This document shows positions 1-6,573 of a stretch of DNA of 10,225 nucleotides, piece after piece; the stretch's first letter is position 1; the number at the start of each line of letters is the position of its first letter. A program made the position numbers and the translations under genes. The notes under the pieces are model-generated. The model saw nothing but the letters and a program-made list of their open reading frames with translations. It was not told where the DNA came from and searched no databases. This DNA is from Vermiphilus sp. GTDB lineage: Bacteria > Ratteibacteria > UBA8468 > B48-G9 > JAFGKM01. The stretch is taken from positions 1 through 10,225 of the forward strand of contig DYKC01000033.1 in NCBI GenBank assembly GCA_020722825.1, read 5' to 3'.

Positions 1-4
1 TATC

Positions 5-247
5 TTAACATTTTAGCAGGGCAAATTCAAAGAGCAATGGTAAATGGTTATAGAGGAAATCCACCTGCGCACTGGAAGCATCTGTTTCTCTGCTCTTTGA
101 TATATTTAAGTATTTATGGTCAGTAATCCAGTCTTTATGAGTCTCCTGGAGAATGGTAGTTACCAGCCTTAAACAGCTTTTTCTATTCGGAAAGATTCTC
201 ACTACCCTGGTTGGTTCTTCCCTACAGGTGTTTTCAAAAGATTTAAA
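5..247 (-). pseudogene. C-terminal remnant of an IS256/Mutator-family transposase
   Basis: Read on the minus strand, 243-5 is open between two stops (TAA at 250-248 and TAA at 7-5). The segment TRVVRIFPNRKSCLRLV, followed by an ETHKDW stretch and KYLNI, resembles the C-terminal tail of IS256-family transposases, where an RTRVV-IFPN-SCLRL pattern is followed by E..EW and a YL motif. This is recognition by eye, not a search result. The upstream DDE catalytic core is absent because the frame is closed at 250, so the fragment cannot encode a working transposase. The last ~30 codons after KYLNI do not match my memory of the family and may be unrelated sequence. It lies just downstream of the secreted-protein gene at 265-843, so an old insertion or recombination event is likely. 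Alternative: a chance ORF, which the long IFPN/SCLRLV match makes less likely. Confidence 0.55.
38..55. repeat. 18-bp direct repeat, copy A (copy B at 9855-9872)
   Basis: TGGTAAATGGTTATAGAG at 38-55 matches TGGTAAATGGCTATAGAG at 9855-9872 with one mismatch, in the same orientation. Both copies lie in minus-strand pseudogene reading frames and are read in the same codon phase, giving LYNHLP here and LYSHLP there. Origin is unknown: a short dispersed repeat, a shared mobile-element end, or coincidence. Confidence 0.45.
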
Positions 248-264
248 TTAAAGCAGTATTGCAT

Positions 265-843
265 TTAAAAACCGATAAAATGTGCCTCCATATCCTTGGA
301 GATAATGTACAGTTTTATGTCCCGTTTGCTTGCCAGCACAGTTCTGATAAAATCAAGAACAACTCTGGCTCTGTACCCTTCCCATATGACGACATAGTGG
401 TTTCCGATATTTAACCTTGCGGTAGGATTGCCTATCCATGCATTTACGGCTTTTTCCAGTTCATTTCTATTGGTACTGCCGAGAGATTCTATCACGACGC
501 CATAAAATCTGTCTTCAAGAAAAAGATAGATGATTTCACTGACATCTGCATAGCCGATTTTAAGAACATCTTTTTCTTTTATGTAGCCTTTTCCTGACCA
601 TTCCTTTAAATAGTAAAAAGCAGGGTGGTCACCTATGTTGTCAAATACATCCTTGTATTTTGAAAAATCAAGAGTTCCTATGCTTTTGAGATTTGCTGTT
701 TCTGATATTTTTTGACCCCAGTTTATTCCTCTGAAACCGTCCGGACCCGGATACAGCCAGGTATATCCCTCTGTTTCACAATTGGCAGATATACAGTTCA
801 TTATCCCGGTAATCCAGAGAAAGACCAGAAGTATTTTTTTCAT
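265..843 (-). CDS. secreted protein of unknown function (192 aa)
   Basis: I do not recognise a named family. Residues 1-20 form a signal peptide: MKK, then a hydrophobic stretch through about residue 17 and a small-residue ISA site. No convincing lipobox is present even though cysteines lie near the cleavage region, so export by signal peptidase I is likelier than lipidation. Soon after comes a GFRGINWGQ segment; a 'gF.gi.WG' start is common in short exported bacterial proteins of unknown role. The rest is a mixed alpha/beta, aromatic-rich soluble domain with no repeats or further membrane segments. The ATG at 843 follows a strong site, AAGGGAGGGG, about six bases upstream. A separate promoter precedes it (923-895), so it is probably monocistronic. 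Its downstream neighbour is a transposase scrap. Expected location is periplasm or cell surface. Confidence 0.75.
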   Translation of the reverse strand: MKKILLVFLWITGIMNCISANCETEGYTWLYPGPDGFRGINWGQKISETANLKSIGTLDFSKYKDVFDNIGDHPAFYYLKEWSGKGYIKEKDVLKIGYADVSEIIYLFLEDRFYGVVIESLGSTNRNELEKAVNAWIGNPTARLNIGNHYVVIWEGYRARVVLDFIRTVLASKRDIKLYIISKDMEAHFIGF

Positions 844-894
844 AGCAATCCCCTCCCTTAAATGTTGATAGAAAGCAAATCTAACCTTTCTTGC

Positions 895-923
895 ATAATA
901 ATATCTTAACTGCCTGCATGCAA
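895..923 (-). promoter_or_regulatory. putative promoter of the secreted-protein gene
   Basis: On the minus strand, TTGCAT (923-918) and TATTAT (900-895) are separated by exactly 17 bases. The -10 box matches consensus at 5 of 6 positions; the -35 box matches only TTG. The predicted start near 888 gives a leader of about 45 bases containing the AAGGGAGGGG ribosome site. The rest of the 844-1041 gap shows no gene or clear terminator. Confidence 0.45.
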
Positions 924-1041
924 AAAATCAAAATATTGTCTGTCATACAGGAAAAATCCCTCTGGCGGTAGATTTAAAGGAACCATGACCAGGCACGAAA
1001 GATTTACAATAGTGAATGCAGTCTATGGATAATATACTTAC

Positions 1042-1500
1042 CTAACTATCAGCCAGCGTCTTGAACACTTCTCTTATTTCTTTACAGTGGTCGCCCTCCC
1101 AGTATATTCTCTTGCATCTTGGACACTGACTGAATCTGTCTTTGTGCGCAAATACATAATCCGGGACAAGACCCTTTATATCCATTTTTTCTCTTTTTTC
1201 AAGCAGCACGTTGCACAGGGAGCATCTTGTGAAGAAGAGCGCAGGGTTAACATTAAAAGATAATTTCTTTTTTGCCTCTTTCAACTGATTCAAAGTACCT
1301 TCACCCTCAATAAAAACTGCTATATCCTGGTTGCTCTCAAATAATTTCCGGTCTCTTGTTAATACAGTCCTGTCTTCTTTTCTGGCAAGACGTAACATCT
1401 CTTCCTTGTTGTGTGTATTAAAATACAGAGTATCAAAACCCATCAATCTTAGCCATTTTGCCATACTGCCCAGCATTCCATCGGTAATATATCTCTGCAT
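1042..1500 (-). CDS. Mut7-C RNase-domain (PIN-like) protein with zinc ribbon
   Basis: The protein matches the Mut7-C family (formerly DUF82), a PIN-fold domain predicted to be a nuclease. Counting from the GTG at 1509, the N-terminal pattern DGMLGSMAKWLRLMGFDT (10-27) carries the first acidic residue. LTRDR (50-54) carries the next acidic/basic cluster, typical of this fold. C-terminally, two CxxC pairs (C96/C99 and C129/C132) form a zinc ribbon ending in the CPRCKRIYW signature. Some family members also carry an N-terminal ubiquitin-like domain; this one does not, and its length fits the bare domain. I prefer the ATG at 1500 (152 aa) because GGTG precedes it by six bases, while the GTG at 1509 has no ribosome site. 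It is transcribed divergently from the DJ-1/PfpI gene. Substrate and biological role are not known; RNase activity is a family-level inference. Confidence 0.82.
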   Translation of the reverse strand: MQRYITDGMLGSMAKWLRLMGFDTLYFNTHNKEEMLRLARKEDRTVLTRDRKLFESNQDIAVFIEGEGTLNQLKEAKKKLSFNVNPALFFTRCSLCNVLLEKREKMDIKGLVPDYVFAHKDRFSQCPRCKRIYWEGDHCKEIREVFKTLADS

Positions 1501-1611
1501 TTTTGACACCAGGTTTTTATAAAATTCCGATATCTTATTTTACCAGATGGATTCACAAAGTGAAATACGGATATCAAAGAAGGCAAGAAGTTTAAAATTT
1601 TTTACGGGAAT

Positions 1612-1641
1612 TTGTTTAAAGGATAAAAAGTGGTATACAAT
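1612..1641 (+). promoter_or_regulatory. weak candidate promoter for the DJ-1/PfpI gene
   Basis: TTGTTT (1612-1617) and TACAAT (1636-1641) are 18 bases apart; the overlapping TATACA at 1634 gives a 16-base spacer. The -10 box is good (5 of 6), the -35 box poor. It lies in the right place, about 40 bases before the preferred start codon. Confidence 0.3.
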
Positions 1642-1663
1642 AGAAATAAGAATTAAAAATGAA

Positions 1664-1672
1664 AAGGGGGTG
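1664..1672 (+). promoter_or_regulatory. ribosome binding site that sets the DJ-1/PfpI start
   Basis: AAGGGGGTG ends seven bases before the GTG at 1680. The in-frame ATG at 1659 lies upstream of this site and has only A/T-rich sequence before it, so the GTG is the better start. Confidence 0.6.
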
Positions 1673-1679
1673 TTTTTCT

Positions 1680-2231
1680 GTGAGCAAAGAAAAAGCCGGT
1701 CAGAATAAACAGGTCTTAATGGTGATAGCACAAAAGGGTTTTCGTGATGAGGAATTGGCCGTTCCTCAAAAAGTCTTTTCTGATAGCGGGCTGAATGTTA
1801 TCATTGTCAGCGACTCTCTTGACGAGGCGGTCGGTAAACTCGGAGCAAGAGTCAGACCGGATGCAGAGATTTCAAAAATAGACTTTGCAGAGTTTGATGC
1901 CGTTGTCATTGTGGGTGGTCCTGGCTCAAGGGATTATTTATGGAACAACAAACTTTTACATATGGGACTATCGGTCGTTCATTCAAAAGGCGGGGTGGTT
2001 GCTGCAATATGCATCTCTCCCGTTGTGCTTGCAAAAGCTGGTATTTTGAAAGACAGGACAGCAACTGTCTTCCCTGATAAAGAAGCAATTGCTGAATTGA
2101 GAAAGGCAGGAGCTCGTTATCAGAACAGGGATGTTGTTGTTGACAGTAATATTGTTACAGGCAGGGATCCGCAGGCAGCAGAAAAATTTGCCCGGGAGGT
2201 TGTTAATATACTCAGCAGGAAGGAAATATAA
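1680..2231 (+). CDS. DJ-1/PfpI family protein
   Basis: This is a class I glutamine amidotransferase-like (DJ-1/ThiJ/PfpI) protein of 183 aa from the GTG start, the usual length for a single-domain member. Visible family marks are VLMVIAQKGFRDEEL near the N terminus, with the conserved acidic residue in FRDEE. AVVIVGGPGS comes next, then the nucleophile elbow VAAICISPVVLAKAGIL with the reactive cysteine at about residue 111, and TATVFPD after it. The usual His or Gly after the nucleophile (AICHGP in PfpI) is replaced here by Ile-Ser (AICISP), so a PfpI-type Cys-His arrangement is not obvious. Activity as protease, chaperone or glyoxalase/deglycase cannot be assigned. It is cytoplasmic, with no signal peptide. 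Its TAA shares one base with the ATG of the broken ORF at 2231, so it once headed a coupled two-gene unit. Confidence 0.85.
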   Translation: MSKEKAGQNKQVLMVIAQKGFRDEELAVPQKVFSDSGLNVIIVSDSLDEAVGKLGARVRPDAEISKIDFAEFDAVVIVGGPGSRDYLWNNKLLHMGLSVVHSKGGVVAAICISPVVLAKAGILKDRTATVFPDKEAIAELRKAGARYQNRDVVVDSNIVTGRDPQAAEKFAREVVNILSRKEI

Positions 2232-2332
2232 TGGGCAGGCAAAAGATTCTTGAATCCTTGAAAAAGGTATCTTCTGATTGTGATAAGTCTATTGAAAAAG
2301 GCTTTGGGCCGGATAAATATCCTGACTATTAA
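2231..2332 (+). pseudogene. 33-codon N-terminal stub of an unrecognised gene
   Basis: The ATG at 2231 overlaps the DJ-1/PfpI stop by one base (TAATG) and is preceded by AGGAAGG (2217-2223) at good spacing, so this is a genuine, translationally coupled start. The frame closes at a TAA (2330-2332) after 33 codons (MGRQKILESLKKVSSDCDKS, then a lysine/aspartate-rich stretch ending KYPDY). Just beyond the stop, the neighbouring frame stays open with charged, coding-like sequence (KKQIDDIIKLLSDEEKG). This suggests that a one-base change or frameshift closed the original gene. I do not recognise the family. The remnant runs into the dehydrogenase fragment at about 2430. Confidence 0.45.
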
Positions 2333-2429
2333 AAAGCAGATAGATGACATCATAAAGTTGTTAAGCGATGAAGAAAAAGGTGTAGGTGTTAAGACAAAGT
2401 CGGAAGAAGAAAGAATTGGTGATTTAGCA

Positions 2430-2749
2430 GGAGAGATAGACCAATCGGCACTGGTGGAGGAACTGAAAGAGGAAAGGATTTTTGCCTGTCTTGACGTTAC
2501 CAACCCGGAACCGCCGCCATCAGGCAGCCGGTTGAGGGGATTGAAAAATATAGTGCTGGCGCCACACACATTGCCGGAATTGTTAACGCAGGCCTGCAGG
2601 ATATGAGAGGGTTTTGCATAGAAGAGATAAGGAGGTTTCTGGATGGCAAGGAACTTGTTAACGCGGTTAAGCTTGAAAATCCTGTTCTTCTCAGGAAGGA
2701 ACCGGAAGGTCTTACTGAAAGGGTTGGCTTTATATGGCGCGGACATTAA
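2430..2749 (+). pseudogene. C-terminal fragment of a D-2-hydroxyacid dehydrogenase, frameshifted
   Basis: From about 2430 the sequence reads GEIDQSALVEELKEERI, then ACLDVTNPEPPPSGSRLRGL and KNIVLAPH. This is the C-terminal NAD-domain signature of D-isomer-specific 2-hydroxyacid dehydrogenases: the ALVEAL helix, the ALDV.EPEP loop, and the PH containing the catalytic histidine. At CACACACA (2563-2570) the frame is lost. Deleting one CA restores PHIAGIVNAGLQDMRG and continues through FCIEEIRRFLDGKELVNAV to a TAA at 2747-2749. The N-terminal two thirds (substrate domain and most of the Rossmann fold, including the Gly-rich loop and catalytic Arg) are missing, so it is a relic whatever the frameshift. 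The tail after LVNAV is longer than usual. The end overlaps the convergent UroD-family gene by 20 bases. Confidence 0.7.
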
Positions 2750-3794
2750 GACTTTCAAAGGTTGAACATATATTGTTTATTGTTTCCAGCGGAACATCCG
2801 CTGCACATTCAGCCGTAAGCATCAATCCGCCTTCAGGGATATAGAGTGTCTCTACTGCTTCTTTTATGTGGTCTTCAATCTGAGATTTAGAGGCAAATGG
2901 GAATAATTGCCTGTCAAGGTCAAGATTAATCGCAATTTTGCCCCTACAATATTCCTTTAATCCGGCAAGGGTGTTTGGTCTTATCTGCGGGTTTATAATG
3001 TTCGCCCCACACCCAATCAGATCAGGTATTATGTCCAGGATGTAACCGTCGGTATGTAAATACACGTAAACATTGTTTTTCCTGCAGAGACCAAACATAC
3101 TAGAAAAACAGGGTTTTATATAATGCCTCCATGCCTGTGGACTTATGGGCAGAGACTTCTGCAGTCCGAGGTCATCTCCAAATACTATCATTCTGACACC
3201 TGTTTCAATCCATTTTTCTATTTGTTTCAGGTTATAGTGAAGAACTATTTCTATAAGTTTATCAAGCCGTGGGTCCTTTGTTGCCACATCCATCATAAAA
3301 TTTGTAAATCCTCTCAGATAGTACAACTGCATATACATCGCACCATGGTAAAGATAACCTACCGGTAATCCGCCATTTCTTTTTGTTGCTTCTACATTTT
3401 CTTTTGCTTTTTTCCAGTCAATCTTTACGCCAAAACGATCATATTTCAGGGGGTCCGGGACTTTATAGTTTTTAAGGTCCTCCCAGTTTCTCAGAGGTGC
3501 AGACTCTTCAACAGGTGCACTTTCCATACCCTCCTCAAGGTTTTTCCATAAAATCCCCCATACGTCAAGTAATGTCCCCTTTTTATAACTAATAGGGATG
3601 TTAATCTTTTTGAAATCTCCTGGTTTATAGGCAGGGAAGATTGCAGGGTGCGACAGAACAATTTTTTCAAGCCTCTCTCCATACTTCAACCAGGTGGCGG
3701 GTAATAAACTGATGGTTCCAGGTATCCACTCAGGATGGTTAAAATCTATTACCTTCAAAAAATTTTGTACATCTTTCCGTGTATTTAGTAACAT
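2730..3794 (-). CDS. uroporphyrinogen decarboxylase (URO-D) family protein, possible corrinoid methyltransferase
   Basis: The 354-aa protein has the URO-D superfamily pattern: PEWIPG near the N terminus, RMIVFGDDLGLQKSLPISPQ (201-220), HTDG (247-250) followed by IIPDLIGCGANIINPQ, then GGLMLTAECAADVPLETI (322-339). True HemE has an N-terminal substrate-binding Arg motif that I do not see, so heme synthesis is unlikely. The fold is shared with MtaA/MtbA-type methylcobalamin:thiol methyltransferases, whose zinc ligands are HxC plus a late Cys. Here HxC is replaced by H247-T-D249, while C330 could match the late Cys. The start ATG lies inside the end of argG (ATGTTACTAA overlap), with AAGGAG ten bases upstream. 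It is last in the operon that begins with a corrinoid protein, a plausible partner. Exact reaction unknown. Confidence 0.75.
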   Translation of the reverse strand: MLLNTRKDVQNFLKVIDFNHPEWIPGTISLLPATWLKYGERLEKIVLSHPAIFPAYKPGDFKKINIPISYKKGTLLDVWGILWKNLEEGMESAPVEESAPLRNWEDLKNYKVPDPLKYDRFGVKIDWKKAKENVEATKRNGGLPVGYLYHGAMYMQLYYLRGFTNFMMDVATKDPRLDKLIEIVLHYNLKQIEKWIETGVRMIVFGDDLGLQKSLPISPQAWRHYIKPCFSSMFGLCRKNNVYVYLHTDGYILDIIPDLIGCGANIINPQIRPNTLAGLKEYCRGKIAINLDLDRQLFPFASKSQIEDHIKEAVETLYIPEGGLMLTAECAADVPLETINNICSTFESLNVRAI

Positions 3795-4978
3795 TTTTCT
3801 CTCTCTCCTTCAAGTTTTGAAGGTAATCCAAAGATTTCCATAAAGCCACCTGCCGCGCGGTGGTCAAACATATCCTTTCTTGTATAGGTTGCAAGTCCCT
3901 CGCTGTAAAGGGAGCAGGGGGATCTTCTTCCGATAACGATACAGTTCCCTCTGTACAGTTTTACTTTCACTTCACCTGTTACAAATTTCTGGCTTGTTTC
4001 CACGAATGCATCCATGCAGTCTTTTATATGTGAGAACCACTGTCCGAAGTATACAAGTTGAGAATACCTTTGGGAGAGAGTTTTTTTAAACTCATAAAGG
4101 TCTCTTGAAAATACAAGTTTTTCCAGTTCGCTATGGGCTGTATGTAAAATAACCGCTGCAGGCGCTTCATATATCTCTCTGGATTTTATGCCCACCAGCC
4201 GGTCTTCAATCATATCTATCCTGCCAACACCGTGCCTTCCACCGACCTTTGTGAGGTTTTCAATGATTGTAATGACATCCATAGATTTTCCGTTCAGGGA
4301 AACAGGGATACCTTTCTTAAAACCGATTGTGAGGTTTTCTGATTTTGAGGGAGCCCTATCAGGAGAAACTGTTATCTGATAGGCATCTTCGGTTGGTTCA
4401 TTCCATGGATTTTCAAGTCTGCCACACTCAACAGAAATTCCCCACAGGTTCCAGTCTATGCTGTAAGGTTTTGCCTTTGTGACAGTGACAGGTATATTGT
4501 GTTTTCTTGTATATTCAATCTCTTCTTCTCTTGACTTGAATTCCCATTCTCTGACCGGCGCTATAACCTTCAATTCGGGAGCCAGGTATTTGATTGTCAG
4601 TTCAAATCTTACCTGGTCATTGCCTTTTCCTGTGCATCCATGGGCAATTGCCTGCGCTTTTTCTTTTTTTGCCACTTTTACCATACCTTCGGCAATTAAA
4701 GGTCTGGAGAGTGCTGTTGCAAGAGGGTATTTATCCTGGTATACTGCACCTGCTTTCAAGGATGGTAAAATATACTGGTTGACAAACCTGCCACGCAGGT
4801 CTTCAAAATAAAAACCGGATGCACCGGTGCGCATCGCTCTTGCTCTGAGTTTTTCCGGGTCATCTGACTGTCCTATATTTGATGTGTAACATATTATTTC
4901 AGCGTTGTAGTTGTCCTTTAGCCATTTAATGGCAACCGATGTATCAAGACCTCCCGAGTATGCAAGTACTATCTTCAT
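3785..4978 (-). CDS. argG: argininosuccinate synthase
   Basis: ArgG joins citrulline and aspartate with ATP to give argininosuccinate, the penultimate step of arginine synthesis, in the cytoplasm. The N-type ATP-pyrophosphatase P-loop AYSGGLDTS lies at residues 6-14. HGCTGKGNDQVRFE (about 113-126) contains the citrulline/aspartate-binding GND-RFE motif. KVGGRHGVGRIDMIEDRLVG follows in the C-terminal half. The 397-aa length is typical. I choose the ATG at 4978, because GGGAGG (4988-4983) sits four bases before it and MKIVLAYSGG is the family's usual start. The ATG at 4990 would add MGGK and place that site inside the gene. No argH or other arg gene except the ArgA-like one is in the window. 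The stop overlaps the start of the UroD-family gene. Confidence 0.96.
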   Translation of the reverse strand: MKIVLAYSGGLDTSVAIKWLKDNYNAEIICYTSNIGQSDDPEKLRARAMRTGASGFYFEDLRGRFVNQYILPSLKAGAVYQDKYPLATALSRPLIAEGMVKVAKKEKAQAIAHGCTGKGNDQVRFELTIKYLAPELKVIAPVREWEFKSREEEIEYTRKHNIPVTVTKAKPYSIDWNLWGISVECGRLENPWNEPTEDAYQITVSPDRAPSKSENLTIGFKKGIPVSLNGKSMDVITIIENLTKVGGRHGVGRIDMIEDRLVGIKSREIYEAPAAVILHTAHSELEKLVFSRDLYEFKKTLSQRYSQLVYFGQWFSHIKDCMDAFVETSQKFVTGEVKVKLYRGNCIVIGRRSPCSLYSEGLATYTRKDMFDHRAAGGFMEIFGLPSKLEGEREKCY

Positions 4979-4982
4979 TTTG

Positions 4983-4988
4983 CCTCCC
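4983..4988 (-). promoter_or_regulatory. ribosome binding site that sets the argG start
   Basis: GGGAGG on the minus strand precedes the ATG at 4978 by four bases. It supports that start over the in-frame ATG at 4990, which overlaps the previous gene's TAA (TAATG). Confidence 0.6.
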
Positions 4989-4989
4989 A

Positions 4990-6108
4990 TTACAGTATTT
5001 TTTCTTTCCTCAACCTCTGCAACAGTTTCATCCTGCCCATAAAAAGTGCTCCGAAGCCTGCAGGTATTGAAATTATATTAAGCAAAATTTTTGCCTTGGG
5101 ATTTATTGATATTGTCGTAAACAAAAGAATTCCAATTATTGTTGCAATACCCCATGTGAGTCTTTTGTCCGTCATTTTGAAAAGCAATATTCTCCCGACA
5201 AATATGGATGGAAAAACCCGTGATATGTATACAGAAGAGAAGAACAATGAAGCAACGATAAGTCCAAGAGGCGCTCCTACTATTGTTATGAATATTAAAG
5301 GAAGGGCGATTACCGTTATTGTTATGAAAATTAATCCTGTACCAAAGCACTGCAGAAATTTTCTCCCGGAAAGGGTTGCGGTTTGCTGAAACAGATTCGG
5401 GAAAAACCCTAACATAATTAATACCGGAAACAGGAGGGAAAAAAAGGTATAGAAGCGTCTTAAAAGAGTCATAGGGGATTTTTTCTTCAATCTTTCTATA
5501 TACGGCCTGTTCCATTTTATTTTTCCGGTAATGTTAATACTGGAAAGGTCCATTTTTTCCGGCGTAGTGTAGGTTAAATCTCCGTCTATCAGAGTATCAG
5601 GTGCAAAATGTATTCTACTGCCGTAAAGCACAACATCCTTGAATTTACCTTCTATTGAGACGTTTTCTCCCCAGATAATTGTTTTGCCGGTAACGGTTCC
5701 GCGTACCCTTATTCTTTCTGCGCCTACGCGCAGATTGCCCTCCACAGGTGTCTCTATGTTCATATTTATGCCCAGAGCGGTTATACTGCCTCTGACGATT
5801 CCTCCCACGTTTACGGTATCACCTATCAGGTAAACGTCACGGTTGGCAATCCCTTTAAAGTTTAGGTTTAAGCCAATGCCTATGAAATCCCCCCCAACAT
5901 TTGAGTGAGCAAAGATTTTTTCCCCTATACCGATGAATTCATTTTCAATGGGAGCCATAACTTCTATATCATTTCCGATGGCAAACATTTCTTCGGTGGA
6001 ACGTTCTTCTATTAAAATCACTTCACCCGTAAGTATTTTCGCTTCAGCAGAAAAGGGTTTTGATAGTACCGGTAGAAATAATAAAAAAACAAACAGATTA
6101 TTTTTCAT
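4990..6108 (-). CDS. polymer-forming (beta-helix) domain protein with C-terminal membrane segments
   Basis: Architecture in order: a signal peptide (1-23, cleavage near SAEA); a repetitive region (about 24-198) with short V/I-G steps such as NVGGDFIGIGLNLNF, DVYLIGDTVNVGG, RGSITALGINMNIE and GTVTGKTIIWGENVSIEG; a basic linker (RLKKK, 206-210); then about four or five hydrophobic helices (roughly 220-240, 252-272, 274-296, 327-345, 351-367) and a basic tail. The ~17-20-residue steps look like a right-handed beta-helix of the bactofilin/polymer-forming kind. Bactofilins proper are cytoplasmic and lack a signal peptide, so this belongs to the exported, membrane-anchored relatives. The beta-helix probably faces the periplasm or cell exterior. 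Its ATG shares ATGA with the previous gene's stop. Function is unproven; an envelope or surface role is inferred. Confidence 0.75.
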   Translation of the reverse strand: MKNNLFVFLLFLPVLSKPFSAEAKILTGEVILIEERSTEEMFAIGNDIEVMAPIENEFIGIGEKIFAHSNVGGDFIGIGLNLNFKGIANRDVYLIGDTVNVGGIVRGSITALGINMNIETPVEGNLRVGAERIRVRGTVTGKTIIWGENVSIEGKFKDVVLYGSRIHFAPDTLIDGDLTYTTPEKMDLSSINITGKIKWNRPYIERLKKKSPMTLLRRFYTFFSLLFPVLIMLGFFPNLFQQTATLSGRKFLQCFGTGLIFITITVIALPLIFITIVGAPLGLIVASLFFSSVYISRVFPSIFVGRILLFKMTDKRLTWGIATIIGILLFTTISINPKAKILLNIISIPAGFGALFMGRMKLLQRLRKEKIL

Positions 6109-6569
6109 TTTGAAAGTTTTTTCATCATTGCTGTTTCGTCACAATTGGGAAATTTCGGGCAGTTGATACAGTCGTTCCAGACCTTGTGAGGTAGTCTTGA
6201 CTTTGGAATTTTCTCAAATCCAAATTTTGCGAAAAATTCGGGTACGTAGGTTAACACAAAAACCTTTTCTATTTGCAACGTTTCTGCTTCTTCCAATATA
6301 CTATGAATGAGTTTATTTCCATATCCTTTATTCTGATATTTTTCCATTACGGCCGTTGAACTTATTTCTGCAAGGTCTTCCCACATTATCTTAAGCGCCC
6401 CGCATCCGATTACCTCTCCGTTGAGTTCTATTACTGAGAAATTTCTTAAACCCTCATAAAGTTGATTTACAGAAACCGGCAGCATTTTACCTTCATTTGC
6501 AAATCTGTTTATGAGATTCTTGATCTGATTTACATCTGTTATTCTGGCTTTCCGTATAATAGGTTCCAT
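6105..6569 (-). CDS. argA: GNAT acetyltransferase, short N-acetylglutamate synthase (ArgA-like)
   Basis: A 154-aa GNAT protein resembling the short, kinase-domain-less N-acetylglutamate synthases, which acetylate glutamate from acetyl-CoA in the first step of arginine synthesis. The start IIRKARITDVNQIKNLI is typical. EGKMLP and the strand GEVIGCGALKIMWEDLAEIS (51-70) belong to this subfamily. The acetyl-CoA loop QNKGYG is at 79-84, and FVLTYVPEFFAKFGFEK (104-120) includes the conserved PEFF. The family's C-terminal PHKVW-DC-NCPKFPNCDE pattern is present, with cysteines C134, C137 and C143. Presence of argG in the same operon supports the arginine role. The start has a poor ribosome site and lies four bases after purN, so coupled translation is likely. 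Alternative: another GNAT substrate, less likely given these motifs. Confidence 0.82.
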   Translation of the reverse strand: MEPIIRKARITDVNQIKNLINRFANEGKMLPVSVNQLYEGLRNFSVIELNGEVIGCGALKIMWEDLAEISSTAVMEKYQNKGYGNKLIHSILEEAETLQIEKVFVLTYVPEFFAKFGFEKIPKSRLPHKVWNDCINCPKFPNCDETAMMKKLSK

Positions 6570-6573
6570 TTTT

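Noticed and set aside
2680..2696. Possible terminator hairpin for the operon (TCCTG/CAGGA with a short T run on the minus strand)
   Set aside because: The stem is only five base pairs, the T run only four, and the sequence is explained as dehydrogenase codons.
2120..2758. 212-aa minus-strand ORF
   Set aside because: It is a shadow lying opposite the end of the DJ-1/PfpI gene and the dehydrogenase relic. Its protein resembles no family, while the opposite strand carries clear motifs.
4479..4811. 110-aa plus-strand ORF opposite argG
   Set aside because: It is the antisense frame of a highly conserved gene and has no recognisable domain.
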